DNA of 64,000 nucleotides from Gamarada debralockiae (taxonomy: Eukaryota; Ascomycota; Leotiomycetes; Helotiales; Hyphodiscaceae): assembly GCA_002803225.1 (NCBI GenBank), contig NXFV01001507.1, positions 1 through 64,000 of the forward strand, written 5' to 3'. The position numbers and the translations under genes were made by a program. This document shows positions 46,690-58,690 of the stretch, one piece after another. The notes below the pieces were generated by a model. That model saw only the letters and a list, made by a program, of their open reading frames with translations. It was not told where the DNA came from and did not search any database. The first letter of the stretch is position 1. Each line of letters begins with the position of its first letter.

Positions 46690-47828
46690 CCTTCAATATT
46701 TCTTCACAAAGCCCAGACTGCAGAGATGTGCATCGAGAAGTCCAGCTCCGAGGCCTTTATATTTGGACGAAGGGGAATAATTTACCCCGCAGCATAACGA
46801 TTTCCGAACGTACCAACACCAAGTCTATTCGCGAGGCCACCTTCCTCGAATAGGAACGCGTGAGAACCCGGCATCCGTAGGGTCCCTTCCTGTCACAGCG
46901 ATAGCCAAGGTGATTGGGTTGTATGAAGTCAAGCGACGAAGCATAGTTGATTCGCCAATGGATTGGTCAAGATGTACGAGTCTTTTTTCGCTGGGCGAGA
47001 TGTGTGGCTGTGGCATGCGGGGGAGCTGCGCTGTCGATCGTTGAGCCGAGGCCAACTTGGTGAGGGACGGAATACCGCCGCTGGGTAGTGCTGGAGCTCG
47101 ATATAAGCGATTCTTATACATGAAAATCTTTGTCGGGTCTGATATTTGGAATGGACTCACTGCATTTGGGCCATGCTCGACTCAGTGCTGAGCAAAGCTT
47201 GCACGGCCTGTTTTATGTTCGTCGTTACTTCTTAATATCACTTGGCCTTGAGTCGTTCAAGTTGGAACGATTCTCGCAAATTCGCTTGGTAATTAAAAGC
47301 AATCCACAATCACGGTCATCTCAGATCGTACGTCTCTTGTTTATCGCTTTCCTCAGGTAAAATCACGTGCTGCTGTTGATGCGGGTCCCTCATTCGGTCG
47401 CTTAAACTCGTGTTACACAGAAGCCGATTTCAGTTCCCGCGAAGTTTCGCGGGAGCAGCATCTAGAAGAAAGTAATGGTCTGGTGGCAAATTACAGAAGC
47501 AATGTCTGCTGTACCATCGAGAAAGTCCATATTTTCCTGCTCCTCAATCCTCTTAAATATCTATCGCTGGTCCTCTTGTCGGCATTCCTACAGGGATGAT
47601 TTCAGCACAATCTCTCTTCACCGACGTTTTTGTTTACTCACGCTGTCAATGACTTTGGTATGTAAACTCGTTACTTGAACATGACTTGCTCTAAATTATA
47701 CTACACTATTGGCATTAACGGCTAAAGTTTATCCAGAGGCCTTTAATTAAGGATCTTTCTCAATTCATTCAATTTCCGGAAATACGTTTCTGAAGTTCAA
47801 GCGTTATAGCGCTAGAAGGTTAACGACG
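46690..47828. other. intergenic stretch
   Basis: No supported gene. Pyrimidine-rich parts near 47500-47660 may belong to the leader of the next gene. Confidence 0.45.
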
Positions 47829-50361
47829 ATGGTCGGCTCTTCCATGCAAAGGCACCACCCTTACCATGGGTACCACAAACCGAAATCAGCTCCACTATTC
47901 TACGATTATTTCTGGACGTGGTGTTGCGACAACTGCGGGCGACAAGCTGGAATGACAACACAGATCCTACAGTGTCCTGAGTGTTACCATCACCGTTGTC
48001 CTGATTGCCCTTTAGATCTACAGAAGACGCGAATCGGTGGCCTGCCAAATTCAAAACCCAGGCCATCTACTCATAAGCACACATCTGCATGGAGTCTACC
48101 ATCGAATAATGGCGACACTAATTTTTCTAATTCGCGTCCATCCCCAAGAGACAAGGAGTACGTGACGCCTAGCATTCACATTGATGTTTCAAGGCCCCTA
48201 GCTGACAAAAATCTTAGCACCTCTAGCTCCACGATATCTCAAACGGAGAACCCAGGCAATGAACATCCATGCAACTTAGAGAGCATAGGGGGCACAGCGT
48301 CATTTGTCTCACCGTCGGTGGCCAATTTTTTTTTTCCCCCCTTTATCTCTCTCCAGGAGCCAATGCTGATCAGCTTCCAGAGCAGACATATTCCACCAAA
48401 ATTCCGACATACTTGGATCGGAGATCAACCCCGGCACGCCATTCTCGGTTTCTACTCGTTCTCAAAGCTCTACTCAAAAATCCCCAGATCCCAGCGAGAC
48501 CTTTAGCAGGACAGAATACTCAGATAGCGAGACCGAATTGGGAAGCGACTCCGATGACTCCGAAGAAGATTCTTCCGACGACGATGAATCGGGGGACGAT
48601 TCGAATAACGCCTCGAGTATTCTAGAGTCGCGTTTGTTTTCGATTCTATGTCATGATCTTGCTCGCGCTGCTCAATTGATCCCTCAGATTCATGACATCG
48701 TACTGGCCCAATCCCACTTTGGTCATGTTGTGGCCGCCTCCACAGGAGATGTTGATGCTCCTGCTGATGGCACGCCTGGAGCTACACCGACTCCAGGAGG
48801 TTTAAGCACGGCATCATCTACGCCGGCTAGTACTGGAGCAAGCACCGGTCCGCAGCGGCAAAAACGTCGTCGGGAGTCCGAACAGAATGACGACGACCAG
48901 GAGAGCGGAAGCCCCAAAAAGGCGAAGGAAAAGCCTCCTGAAGACCTCGATCGGCAATCTGAATTTGCGTGTCACTTCCACAAAAAAGATCCAGAGAAGT
49001 ACAATCCACATGGCAATCGAAAGTACCTCCATTGCATCTGCCCAGCACCTTCTGAGTTACGGCATATCAAGTGCGTTCAATTCCCCAAAGTTCCTATAAT
49101 CATCCCACAAATCTAACACATTCGAAGGGATCATTTCAAAGCTGCCCATCGACCATCACAGTGCGACAAGTGTTACGCTGTCTTCAAAAACATTGATGAA
49201 CTCGTGAACCATAGGCGTTCAGAGCCCTGTCTACAGAGGTCATCAAGTCTTCGGGAAGGTATTGACGATAGTCAATGGGACAAGATTGGGCGTTTGCTTA
49301 AAAAGAAGAGAGGTAAGAACTCTTCTGGTATGGCACAGCACATTGAGAAGTGGTTTGGAATTTGGGATATTTTATTTCCGGGCGTCGATCGGCCGTCTCA
49401 TCCATGTAAGTAGAAGGATTGGCAACTCAGGAGACTCCTTTAATAACCTTTTCAAGGGAATGAAAATGTTTATATTCGTGCCGCCGCTCAACCATACGAC
49501 CCTAGGGGCATTCTGTCAAATTTCGAGGCCTGCATCGAGCATGACATCCAGGAAGGACGCCTGCAGCGCAATGACGAGACCCATCAACGTTATTTACGCG
49601 CTTTAAGAATATCATTAGACGCATCCGTGCCTAGTCATACCGAAGATTTCGATTCCTCTCCATTCGATACCAATCATTTCCCCAACAATTCGCAGGTTCA
49701 GTCATCCAACGAAGGGGGTACAGGCCTGGATCTCGCCTCGAGATCGAACCGGGGTAGTCCAAATTCCCTCTCAAAGGACTTCAAGCCAGCAATTGAAAGG
49801 GATCAAGAAGTTCCATTTCCGATGGGCAGCGGTTACCCCAGCCTCAATAATCCTTCCGCAAGCGAGACAGCACCCTCTCAGGTCATTTATTCAGCTTCGT
49901 CACAAATATCAACAAGCCCAGCAAGGGGCAGTATCTTTGATACAGACATGAACTTCGGAGGCCTCCTAGGCTCTCAATTACACCTATCTCTTTCACCATC
50001 ACTCCATGACTCTAAAAACACTTTCCATTCCAGCAAATCTTCTTATGGGGAGCATGGCATCAATCTGGAGGAAGATCAGCAGAGCGAAGATTCGCTAGAA
50101 GCTTTTGTGGACTTCAACACTGCTCTAAGTTCTGATTCGATGGAATTTTCGTCCTTCAACGTAACTATTAATGACCAAGTTCCACGTTCATTAAGGGAAT
50201 CTGAGACTGATGGGTATGAGCTTGACTTGGATGTTGATGTTAATAATAACTCCTTGGCAGTTCCTCTGGATTTGGAGAATGACATGCCCGAAGCTATGGC
50301 CCTTTGGAGAAGCAAAAATGATGGGAATAAGTTTCTATGGCTTCCGTGGAAAGCACAATGA
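47829..50361 (+). CDS. zinc-finger-like protein, paralog 1 of a pair
   Basis: Recognisable parts, in order: an N-terminal Cys-rich motif (CCDNCGR, CPECYHHRCPDCPL), a Ser/Pro-rich linker, an acidic block (GSDSDDSEEDSSDDDES), a helical LFSILCHDLARAAQLIPQIH, then FACHFHKKDPEKYNP, CICPAPSELRHIKDHFKAAH, CDKCYAVFKNIDELVNH and EGIDDSQWDKIGRL. This is the fungal CPF-x(3)-DP type of degenerate C2H2 domain, thought to bind nucleic acid. Clear introns are 49071-49137 and 49406-49456; exon 4 ends at TGA 50359-50361. The join between the first block and the acidic block (about 48300-48380, at a T10/C6 run) is unresolved: the coding frame changes and no ideal splice pair fits, so a frameshift there is possible. 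The C-terminus has LDLENDMPEAMALWRSKND, shared with the paralog at 55921. Likely nuclear; the regulatory role is inferred. Confidence 0.65.
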
Positions 50362-50544
50362 AGACTTTGTTAGATATATATCTTTCAAACTTCCTGTCAA
50401 AAAGTTTCCTGATGAAAGTTGGGATTTGCAAAAGTTATTCATTCAAAAGTTTTAGACTTGCTTTCGAAACGAAAATAGAGTGTTTGTACGATTACATCGA
50501 ACTTCAAAGCATTTTCCCTTGTCCTTTACTCTCTTGTCTTCTTC

Positions 50545-52407
50545 TTACTGATCTTTCATTTTACGACTCTCCAGCTCAACATCAAGCTCCTGCTCAACCA
50601 CTCCAACGTCAATTTGCGCCTTGCCTGTCCGGACCGCCTCTACGTCTGGCACGTCAGAGTGCTTTTCGCCTTCGAATAACGCGTCTATCTCCTCGAGCGT
50701 CTTACCCTTGGTCTCCACCCAGAAGACCGCCTTCAGACGTCAGCAAACGAAAACTGCGAACTAGTCAGGAGACTTACGATGAGGGCGGCGATGACAATAT
50801 CCCATGATGCGTTGACCATATACATCTTCCACCCAATATTGGTGAGACCAATCGGCATGATAAAAACGAAGACGAGCCTGCGAACGTTAGTCAGAGAACC
50901 AAAGCTGGCGCAAAATCAACATACGCCAAGGCATTCAGCGAAAAGGCCGAGACTGCTAATCCGTTGGCACGAATCGAGTAGTTCATGACCTCGGGCGGAT
51001 AAAGGTAAAGCAGAGGTGTCCACGCAATCGAGTAGAAGCCTTGGAAGAGAAACATAACCGCCACATCGCCGTAAATAAGAGCTTGGGAAGCGCCGTCAGG
51101 GTTGTCGGCATATTTCTTCGACAGACCTCCAATGATGAACAGACAGATGATAAGAAGGCATTCGGAGAGGAAGGCAGTAGGCTTTCGACCCCACATGGCT
51201 GCGAGGTGAGTGCCAGCCAGGGCGCAGCCGAGACACCATACGTTCAGGACGACGTTCTAATCAGTTAATGGCCGATGAACTACTATTCTCTGTGAGGTGG
51301 GATACGTACGGCTTTTAGCTGCTGAAGTGTATTCGTGATACCTGCACTATCGAGCTCAGAGCCGAGATAATACGAAGCAATAATGTTTCCGGCAATACAC
51401 GAGAATGGCCCAGGAGACATTCCAATGAGCATTCTCTTCCTCGCCACAGGAGTCTTGATCATCTCCATGGGGCTCATGGTTCGACCTTCCCTTTTCTCCC
51501 AATCAAGCGTGTCTACAATCTCCTTATAGACAGCAATTGAGACAGGGTCAGTAGCATTGCCATTGGAATTAGTCTGTGCAACGGCGGTACGCGCTTCTTC
51601 GAGGAAACCCTCATGAACTAGCCAACGAGGCGACTCAGGGCTATTTGGTCAGTTGGAAAACCAGACAACAATGATAATCAAAGAATAACCTTACATGAAG
51701 GGTAGAATAAGAATGCAGAGAATTGAGAAGATTCCCTGGAAAAGAGAAGGTAGTCTCCATGCCCAGGTTGAATTCCACTGCCCAGTCCCAAGAGTAATTC
51801 CTGCAGCTATCAGAGCACCAACACTGCCATGATCATAAGCCTTCACACCGCAAGCAAAGCAAAGCCTTTCAACACTCACTAATAGAAGTTGTTGAGCGTA
51901 CCAACACCCCAAGCGCGCCATCGGCTGGGGAAGGTCTCGGACAAGTACACTCCCCCCGCAATACCCGAGAGAGCCAATCCAAAACCGAGAATAATACGGG
52001 CTATGACGAACATAGCAATATTCTGTGCAGCGGTCTGGAGAAGAACTCCAAGGAGAATGATGGCTGACCCCCAGAAAATAGCCGGACGTCGACCGAGACG
52101 GTCAGAGATGATACCTGAGACGATAGGACCGAGAGCTCCACCAATAAAGACGGATGCGGTATTGAGACCTGTCGTCGCAGCATTCAGGTTGAAGTAATCG
52201 GTGTATGAAGGCAAGATGTTGAGGCCGTTCAACATTGAGCCGTCGTATCCTACCGTCTAGGGTAATCAGCAAGAATCCGAGTGTGGAGAAAAGTGTCCTT
52301 ACGGCGGATTGGACCATAGAGCAGAACATGAGTAAGACGGAGAGCGTGATACTGGACTCTGGCACCCACGCGGGCAGCCAGGTCCCTGTTGCTGACTTTT
52401 GCAACAT
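50545..52407 (-). CDS. MFS sugar-porter family transporter
   Basis: Seven exons (52303-52407, 51880-52256, 51695-51823, 51310-51640, 50925-51256, 50778-50877, 50545-50730) give 519 residues with about twelve helices. Sugar-porter signatures are present: GYDGSMLNGL in helix 1, SDRLGRRPAIFWGSAIILLG after helix 2, GFGLALSGIAGGVYLSETFP, IPESPRWLVHEG before the central loop, WGRKPTAFLSE, and VETKGKTLEEIDALFEGE at the end (the usual PETKG is VETKG here). It is a plasma-membrane proton symporter for a sugar or related small molecule; the fungal lactose/hexose permease group is the closest match I can suggest. It is transcribed away from the MlrC-type hydrolase, with 587 bp between start codons. The ATG at 52407 is the first in frame before a clean donor. 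Confidence 0.88.
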
Positions 52408-52994
52408 TTCGACTACCTTTCTGGACGAGCGAAAACTTAAAGATGCGAGTTGAGAGGAAAATAATACGGCACGACTGTGGTCCGATAATATATAAGAAGA
52501 TCTCACTACCTACCTTCCTAATCAAGATAGGAAACTGATAAGCTCATCCTTGACCATGATTATCCCATCCAACGTTGCCTTGGTGCGTAGATCACCAAGT
52601 AAGCTTCAAGAGTGGGGTAACCCGATTCCTGGGACAACGACCCCGCATCCGTACGACCTCAATTTCTGCTGCTACTTCCACAACCACGGCACGTCTTGAA
52701 TTGTTGTTTGATTTCCAGCCTTTCTAGATATTAGACTTCCTTCAGGCAAATTTTGCAGTTTTCAGTCTATTTCGTTGTCTTGTTATAAGTATTGACAGTA
52801 CCCGAATTTAACCCCGTAAGGTCCCTGCGAATTTCCGAACAAAAGCGATGAAGAACCTGTGATTGGTTGGTTTGCTGGTGGGGTGGTTTATCTTCCTACA
52901 GCCACAAAGTCTCTTCGCACATTGTAAACCAGATCAGTGTCCAAAACACTCATAATGACACGAACTTGTGAGAATCTCGCCGACAGCCTTCACC
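52408..52994. promoter_or_regulatory. shared divergent promoter region
   Basis: The 587 bp between the start codons of the sugar porter (minus) and the MlrC-like gene (plus). No coding frame is supported. A TATAAG lies near 52785. Co-regulation of the two genes is an inference from the arrangement. Confidence 0.4.
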
Positions 52995-54700
52995 ATGTCA
53001 AATTACCCTGTTATTGCAATCGCTGGTCTTGGTTGCGAGACGTCAACCTTTACCCCATCGCGGACGCTTGCTCCGGCATTTCATCCACGTCGAGGGAAAG
53101 AAGTCATTGACAAATATGCCTTTATTCACCCTGGTACGCTTCTAGGCGACGCCGCAGACTGGCAAGGAGCTCTCATCGGTCATGCTCTGCCAGGTGGGGT
53201 GGTAACACGCGCCGCATTCGAGGAACTGGCGGTCGAGATTGTTGACCGGCTCACGAAGATTATCGCCTCAGCCGGCAGGATCCAGGGACTCTGGTATGAC
53301 ATTCACGGCGCCATGTGCGTGGAAGGGGTTGACGACGTTGAGGTAGAGCTTCTCCGCCGCATAAGGGACGTTATTGGGCCGCATGTGCTTGTATCTACGT
53401 CAATGGATTTGCATGGGAACGTCTCACGAGCTCTGGTGCATCAAACCGATCTGATCACGTGCTACCGTACCGCTCCTCACATTGACGTGATGGAGACGAA
53501 GGAGCGTGCTTGTCGCAACCTCATCGATCTGCTAGCTCACAAACCCACACGGCCTGTCAAAGCATGGGTCCCTATTCCAGTCCTTCTGCCCGGGGAGCAG
53601 ACGTCGACACGTGACGAGCCCTCCAAGCACAGTATGTATATTTCTCTAAACAATCCAGATCCTCTTCTGTCTGAGAGCGAGAGTTCTAAGGGCATTTTGT
53701 TCTTTAACCCCCCCCCCCCCATTTTTCAAGTAGACACACGAATTAAAGCTCATGAAACCTCGCCTGTCTCTCTTTCTTCCCGTATCGAGCAAATACTGAC
53801 TCGAAAAATTTCACAGTCTACGCTGCAGTCTCTGAAGTTGAGGCAATAAAGGGCATTCTTGACGCCGCGATCTGGGTTGGCTATGCCTGGGCTGATGAGC
53901 CACGAAATCGTGCTGCAGTTGTGGTCACGGGATGGGATGAGACTGCTGTTGCTAGGGGTGCGGAGAAGCTGGCGAGGCTGCTCTGGGATGCGCACGAAGA
54001 CTTCGTGTTTGTTGCTCCGACCGGCTCCTTCGCCGAGTGTCTCGATACTGCGTTGTCATCCAGTGCCCGCCCGTATTTTATCTCGGACTCTGGTGACAAT
54101 CCGACCGCTGGAGGCTCAGGTGATGTTTCGTGGGGTTTGACGCAACTGCTTGCGCGTCCCGAGTTTAAGCAAGCCTCTGGTCCAACGGTTATATATGCGA
54201 GTGTTCCAGGACCCGATGCTGTTTGGACTGCCGTAGAGGCAGGTGTAGGAGCCACCATCACTGTCACAGCTGGGGCAGAGGTCGATAACATACACGCCGG
54301 CCCAGTTACGATGACCGGCCGAGTTCACTTGATCAAGCATGGCGACAAGGATGCCAAGGTCGAGGTTGTGCTGCAAATTGGCAGCGTCTTCGCGATTCTC
54401 ACTGAGCTGCGCAAGCCATATCACCATGAAAGCGAGTTCACTGACCTCAATCTCAAACCTCGCTCTGCCGATATTGTGATTGTCAAGATCGGGTACTTGG
54501 AGCCGGAGCTCTACGACATGGCGGCAGACTGGATGCTTGGCCTCACTCCTGGGGGTGTCAATCAAGACATTGAGCAACTGGAGTATCACAGGATTCATCG
54601 TCCAATGTGGCCGTTTGACCGGACTTTCAATACACAGCCCAATCTTACTGCACGGATCATCTCGCCGTCTAATGAGCCGCTCGCTGGGAGAGATGAGTGA
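52995..54700 (+). CDS. MlrC/M81-family metallohydrolase (microcystinase C-like)
   Basis: Two exons (52995-53631 and 53817-54700, with a 185-bp intron containing a run of 13 C at 53708-53720) give 506 residues. The N-terminal M81 domain shows AIAGLGCETSTFTP, GLWYDIHGAMCVEGVDDVE, STSMDLHGNVSRALVHQTD and CYRTAPHIDVMETKERA, with the His/Asp/Glu positions that bind zinc in the family. The C-terminal MlrC domain has ISDSGDNPTAGGSGDVSW and GVNQDIEQLEYHRI. Bacterial MlrC cleaves linearised microcystin and other small peptides or amides. Fungal members are poorly studied, so the substrate is unknown. There is no signal peptide, so it acts in the cytosol and would need an importer; the divergent transporter next to it is a candidate. 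ATG 52995 is the first in frame. Confidence 0.87.
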
Positions 54701-54704
54701 ATTG

Positions 54705-55920
54705 GAATGGGAGATAGCTGTGACTCTACTAATTGGAGTCGCTTAGCTTGTCTTCTAGCTACCAATTGAGGTCTATTATCTACAAACTTGGTACTACCCC
54801 TGGAAACAGCTAGGTATGGATGGAACATACTACGTGAAGTCTGGCTATTCGGAGATACATTCTGATCATTTTCGTATCTCAGAACGAAGAGGAAGTTGCC
54901 CGAATCTCAAACTGGGGTCAGTTGACTACCTCGGAAGCCTCCCATCCACTGAGCATCGATCTCGAGATGGTCTTCCTCCTCACTAAGTGGTTGGATGCTA
55001 GGGATTGCCCTTACCTTTATCTCTCAATGCTTCACCATTATCAAGCAAGGTGTCTTTGAGCTGGAAGGTAAGAAATCAATTCTTGGATTTATTTCAGTGA
55101 TTGTGATATTGCGCTTGGATATTGCTCGATCTCGAATCTTGGCGCTCAAAACGAAGGGGTTGATCTTCGAAGTAGTCTCGCCCCAACGGACCTTGTTCGT
55201 TGAAAACAATAGAGCGAATTGGACGATTGATATGGGAATGCCAATGTCTACAGCCTGGCCACTGCAATCTTTTCTACCTTCATCACGAGTTCAGCAACTT
55301 TATGTCACGTGACGTACTTCTTCCAAATGGGGCAGTCCCCTATTCGACCGCTTATATCCTTGCTGCATAAATTGCTTTTGCATCTGCGAACCTTCGCAGA
55401 TAATCGAAGCTTGAACTGTTTGAGGAGTAAAGCCTGCCCAAAACTGAATTGCTCACAAATTTTCATCTCATGTACAAAGCGGGTCTGTGGAAGCACAAGG
55501 CTGTCGTTTTTGCCCCGAATCGTTTGTTATTCATCGCTGCAGAATCCCGGGGCGTGTTACCCTGGTTCCCCGCTTTTTCATCAGCAAATCCGACTCCATG
55601 CTACTTTGAGCGAATCAGGAACTGCCTGCGCTGCCTGACCCAACCACAGACGTCAGAATAAGGCTGGTATCTGGAAACGGCAGCTTATTCAAGGGTCAAG
55701 TCGAGACTCTAAACCGGAAGAATTCCCCAGGACGCTTTCATTGATCCTGAAATCCTGTGAGCCGTTTATATCCTTCAACTAAGTATCCGTTTTCTACCCA
55801 GATGTTGATTTCTCACTGTCTTGACCGATACAGTGATGAAATTGCCCGTAATCAGCGTGCCTATCCAATTGGCATCCTCCAACTAGAAACCTCATATTAC
55901 CGTACATTTCAGAGCTGGTC
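54705..55920. other. gene-free stretch
   Basis: Frames at 54995-55661 have no motifs. Presumed promoter of the next gene at the right end. Confidence 0.45.
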
Positions 55921-57749
55921 ATGATGGTTCACTCGTCGAACGAAAATCAAAATGCTCGCCATTGCATTCTCCCAGAAACGGCTTGGGAATCGGAGGCAAA
56001 ACGTGCCCCATACGTTTTCTTGACGTGGACATGCCACAAATGTATTCTACCTTCTGGTGCTTGGTCTGGGGGAATGACGGTGACGAACAATCCGAAGTGC
56101 CCCGAATGTGATCACACTCGTTGCAAGCAATGCCAGCTAGAGGAGCTTACGATTGAAGATGATGAATTCACAAAGCCTCCCACCTCGGGTCACTCAAGCA
56201 CCAGTACGACTTTGCAGGGGGAAAATACTCTAAAAGTCCAAGAATCCTTCAGTACGTCCACATTCATGCCCTCGAAGGTGCAGACAGCTACGACTTCGCA
56301 ACCACGGAAACGTGGACCGTTGTGCAGTCGGAATATTGGTTCAAAAGCTCCTAAAAAGTCAAAGCCAAAGTCGCAGCCCGTTTCCGAGCAACATTACATT
56401 TTTGCATGCCCATTTCACAAAAAAGATCCAGACAAGTACAATCAATTTGTCAACCCGGATTATTTTTACTGTACCAAACCGGGCTGGCCCGAAATGAAAA
56501 ACCTTGTCAAGTAAGTACACCCACATTCCTCCTTGACTGAGCTTAAAAGGTAACCTATACATCAGAGACCACCTGCAGTCAGTTCACAGGCCTCCAAAAT
56601 GCCGCACTTGTCTCATAAATCACTTTGACACCGAGCCGCACTATCAAACTTCGACGCCTAGAGAAGGTATCATAGATGACGAGCGGTGGAAGCAGATGGT
56701 CACCTTGCTCAGTTCCAAGAAAATAAACCATTACGATAAGTGGAAGGGGATATGGTGTAGACTCTTTCCACAGCTTACCCCACCTTCTGACCCCGGTAAG
56801 TCCGATCCGTGTCAACTCAAACTCTTATTCTACTAAACTCTTCGAAGGAAATAAAGATCCTTGGGCACGCCGAGGCCCTTCCACCCACGATATGAATACA
56901 CTGTTATCCGAACTTGTATCCTTGACACCGCTCTTACGATGTCATGTGTTCCAGGACAGCAAGGCTAGACAGGTGTTAGTCGACTTACATGCAGAGCTAG
57001 AAGAAACACTCTCTTACTCTAGCGAAGCCTTCAATCGCTCATTCGATATGAACAATTCATGGAAGGACGTTCTCCAATTCTCGGAAATGGCTACTGCAAG
57101 GCCGGCTCCAGGGATGTCTTCCGAAAGAACTGAAACGTTGCTTCCATACTCATCAAACCTCCAGCCAAACCACCATTACTTAGAAACAGCTCAATCCGGC
57201 AACCTGAATCTCTATCCAATGTGCGACAACATTTCTCCTCATCTGGGCACGCCCTCAGCTACCAACATGGACTCCACGGCATTTAGAGGTTCCTCGGACC
57301 CGCCAGACTCTGGCACTACGATCTTCAATCCCTCACAAGCGCTGACTATCCCAACCACACAAGATCTTCCACCCATACCTGAGTCTGTCCATCTTCCAAG
57401 GAATACTTCTGGTTCACCGAAAGATAGCAGAAAGAGGGCCAACGTCAAGCTGGGACCTGGTCAGGAGACCCTGGGTTCTATCTTCGATGATGATCTCTAC
57501 GGACTCGACTCGAATCCGATGAGTCGTTCTTTCTTTGAGGCGGCCGAGCATGCAAGTAACCGACCGCGATTGGATGACTTTGACACCGGCGATGGTGAGG
57601 GGCATCATTTCAACTTGAGTGAGACTGAGTCCTCTTTTCAACTGCCAGATATGTTGGAGTTAGAGAACGAGCTGCCTGATGCAATGGCGGATCAGAAAAG
57701 CAAGAGTGACGGAAATATCTCTCTGCAGGGTCATGAAAGAGTACAATGA
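55921..57749 (+). CDS. zinc-finger-like protein, paralog 2 of a pair
   Basis: Three exons (55921-56510, 56566-56795, 56848-57749) give 573 residues. The order matches the gene at 47.8 kb: WTCHKCILPSGAW with CPECDHTRCKQCQLEEL, a Ser/Thr linker, a basic stretch (SQPRKRGPLCSRNIGSKAPK), YIFACPFHKKDPDKYN, YCTKPGWPEMKNLVKDHLQS, VHRPPKCRTCLINHF, and EGIIDDERWKQMVTLL. The end has LELENELPDAMADQKSKSDG, like LDLENDMPEAMALWRSKND in paralog 1. It lacks the acidic block of paralog 1, and its second finger lost the distal H-x-x...C half (the sequence passes from NHFDTEPHYQ directly to EGI). The basic stretch could be a nuclear localisation signal. Two introns sit at the same protein positions as in paralog 1 (after LVK/HIK and near PPSDPG/PSHP), so the two arose by duplication. 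DNA or RNA binding is inferred. Confidence 0.78.
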
Positions 57750-58242
57750 ATATGTTTCCTGATAGCTTTTGTCATCCAAAGGACGAAGTCTTGTCTGCTG
57801 ACCGTCTCGACAAACATGGACAGGCTCCGGAGTCTGGCCGACTCTCGACAGCTTGGGCCTCCAGCTTTGAAAAAGTTAAGCTACGAAATTCGGGCTCGGA
57901 CGGAGAAGTCTTTTCGGAAGTCTCTACGGGTCGGAGCTTTATATGATGCTCAAGGTGTTCCTCCTCGTTCATGGAGATTGTGGGATTCCTTCTCCATTTA
58001 CAGTATATGTTCTAATCAATTCCAATATTTTACTTCGGTTGGAGAACTGGAGGCCTTAGAATTTGATTTGTGGTTGTCAAGCTAGAGAAACGTTCAAGGG
58101 AGAATGAGCGATCAAGACTCGGATTCGGCAGCGTGATTTCCAGTCCGTTTCAACCGATCCGCTGAGTTGGAGGATCCGAAATCTTAGGTTTTCAACTAGC
58201 GCAGGAGTTTCCAGAGCAGTCGCACGGGAATTCTTTCGGGGG
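57750..58242. other. 3' flank of the zinc-finger gene
   Basis: No supported gene. Short frames at 57746-58085 have no motif. Confidence 0.4.
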
Positions 58243-58690
58243 TGTTTGAGCAGCTAGAAGTTCTGAGATGGAGAACAATGGCAGATCGCAGGTCACTTGG
58301 TGACAGCATGTGGATCGCTGATTGCGTTTGAGCAATTTGAAAGTTCCGAGATGCAGAAGGGATGCAGGTCGCCGGGCCTAAATCAATGATTATATTTGAG
58401 CAGCTAAAATTCCCGAGGTAGAAAGGGAACGCAGATCGCCGGCTATGAAGCGTAGATTGCGTGGAGCAATTGGAAGTTCCGTCATGAAGAGGGTGGAATG
58501 CGGATTGTGAATTGCCGGGCTGGTTTGAGCGATTGGAGTTTTACCGCTAATACAGAGGAGAGAGGCAGAATGCAAATGGTCTAGCATACTGAAATAATTG
58601 GAGTTTCCGGGATGCAAGCAGAGAACGTAGAGTGAGCGGTCCAACGTGGTTGAGCAGTTGGAAGTCCAAGAGGCATTTTGGTTGGAATGC
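58243..58690. repeat. degenerate tandem repeat, about seven units of 60-85 bp
   Basis: Each unit holds a version of TTTGAGCAGYTRGAAGTTCC followed by GAGATGNAGA and a GCAGATCGCCGG-like end. Units start near 58243, 58325, 58391, 58458, 58521, 58590 and 58648. Related GAGCGATT pieces recur at about 59370 and 59437. The copies have diverged strongly. No open frame spans the array. Confidence 0.65.
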
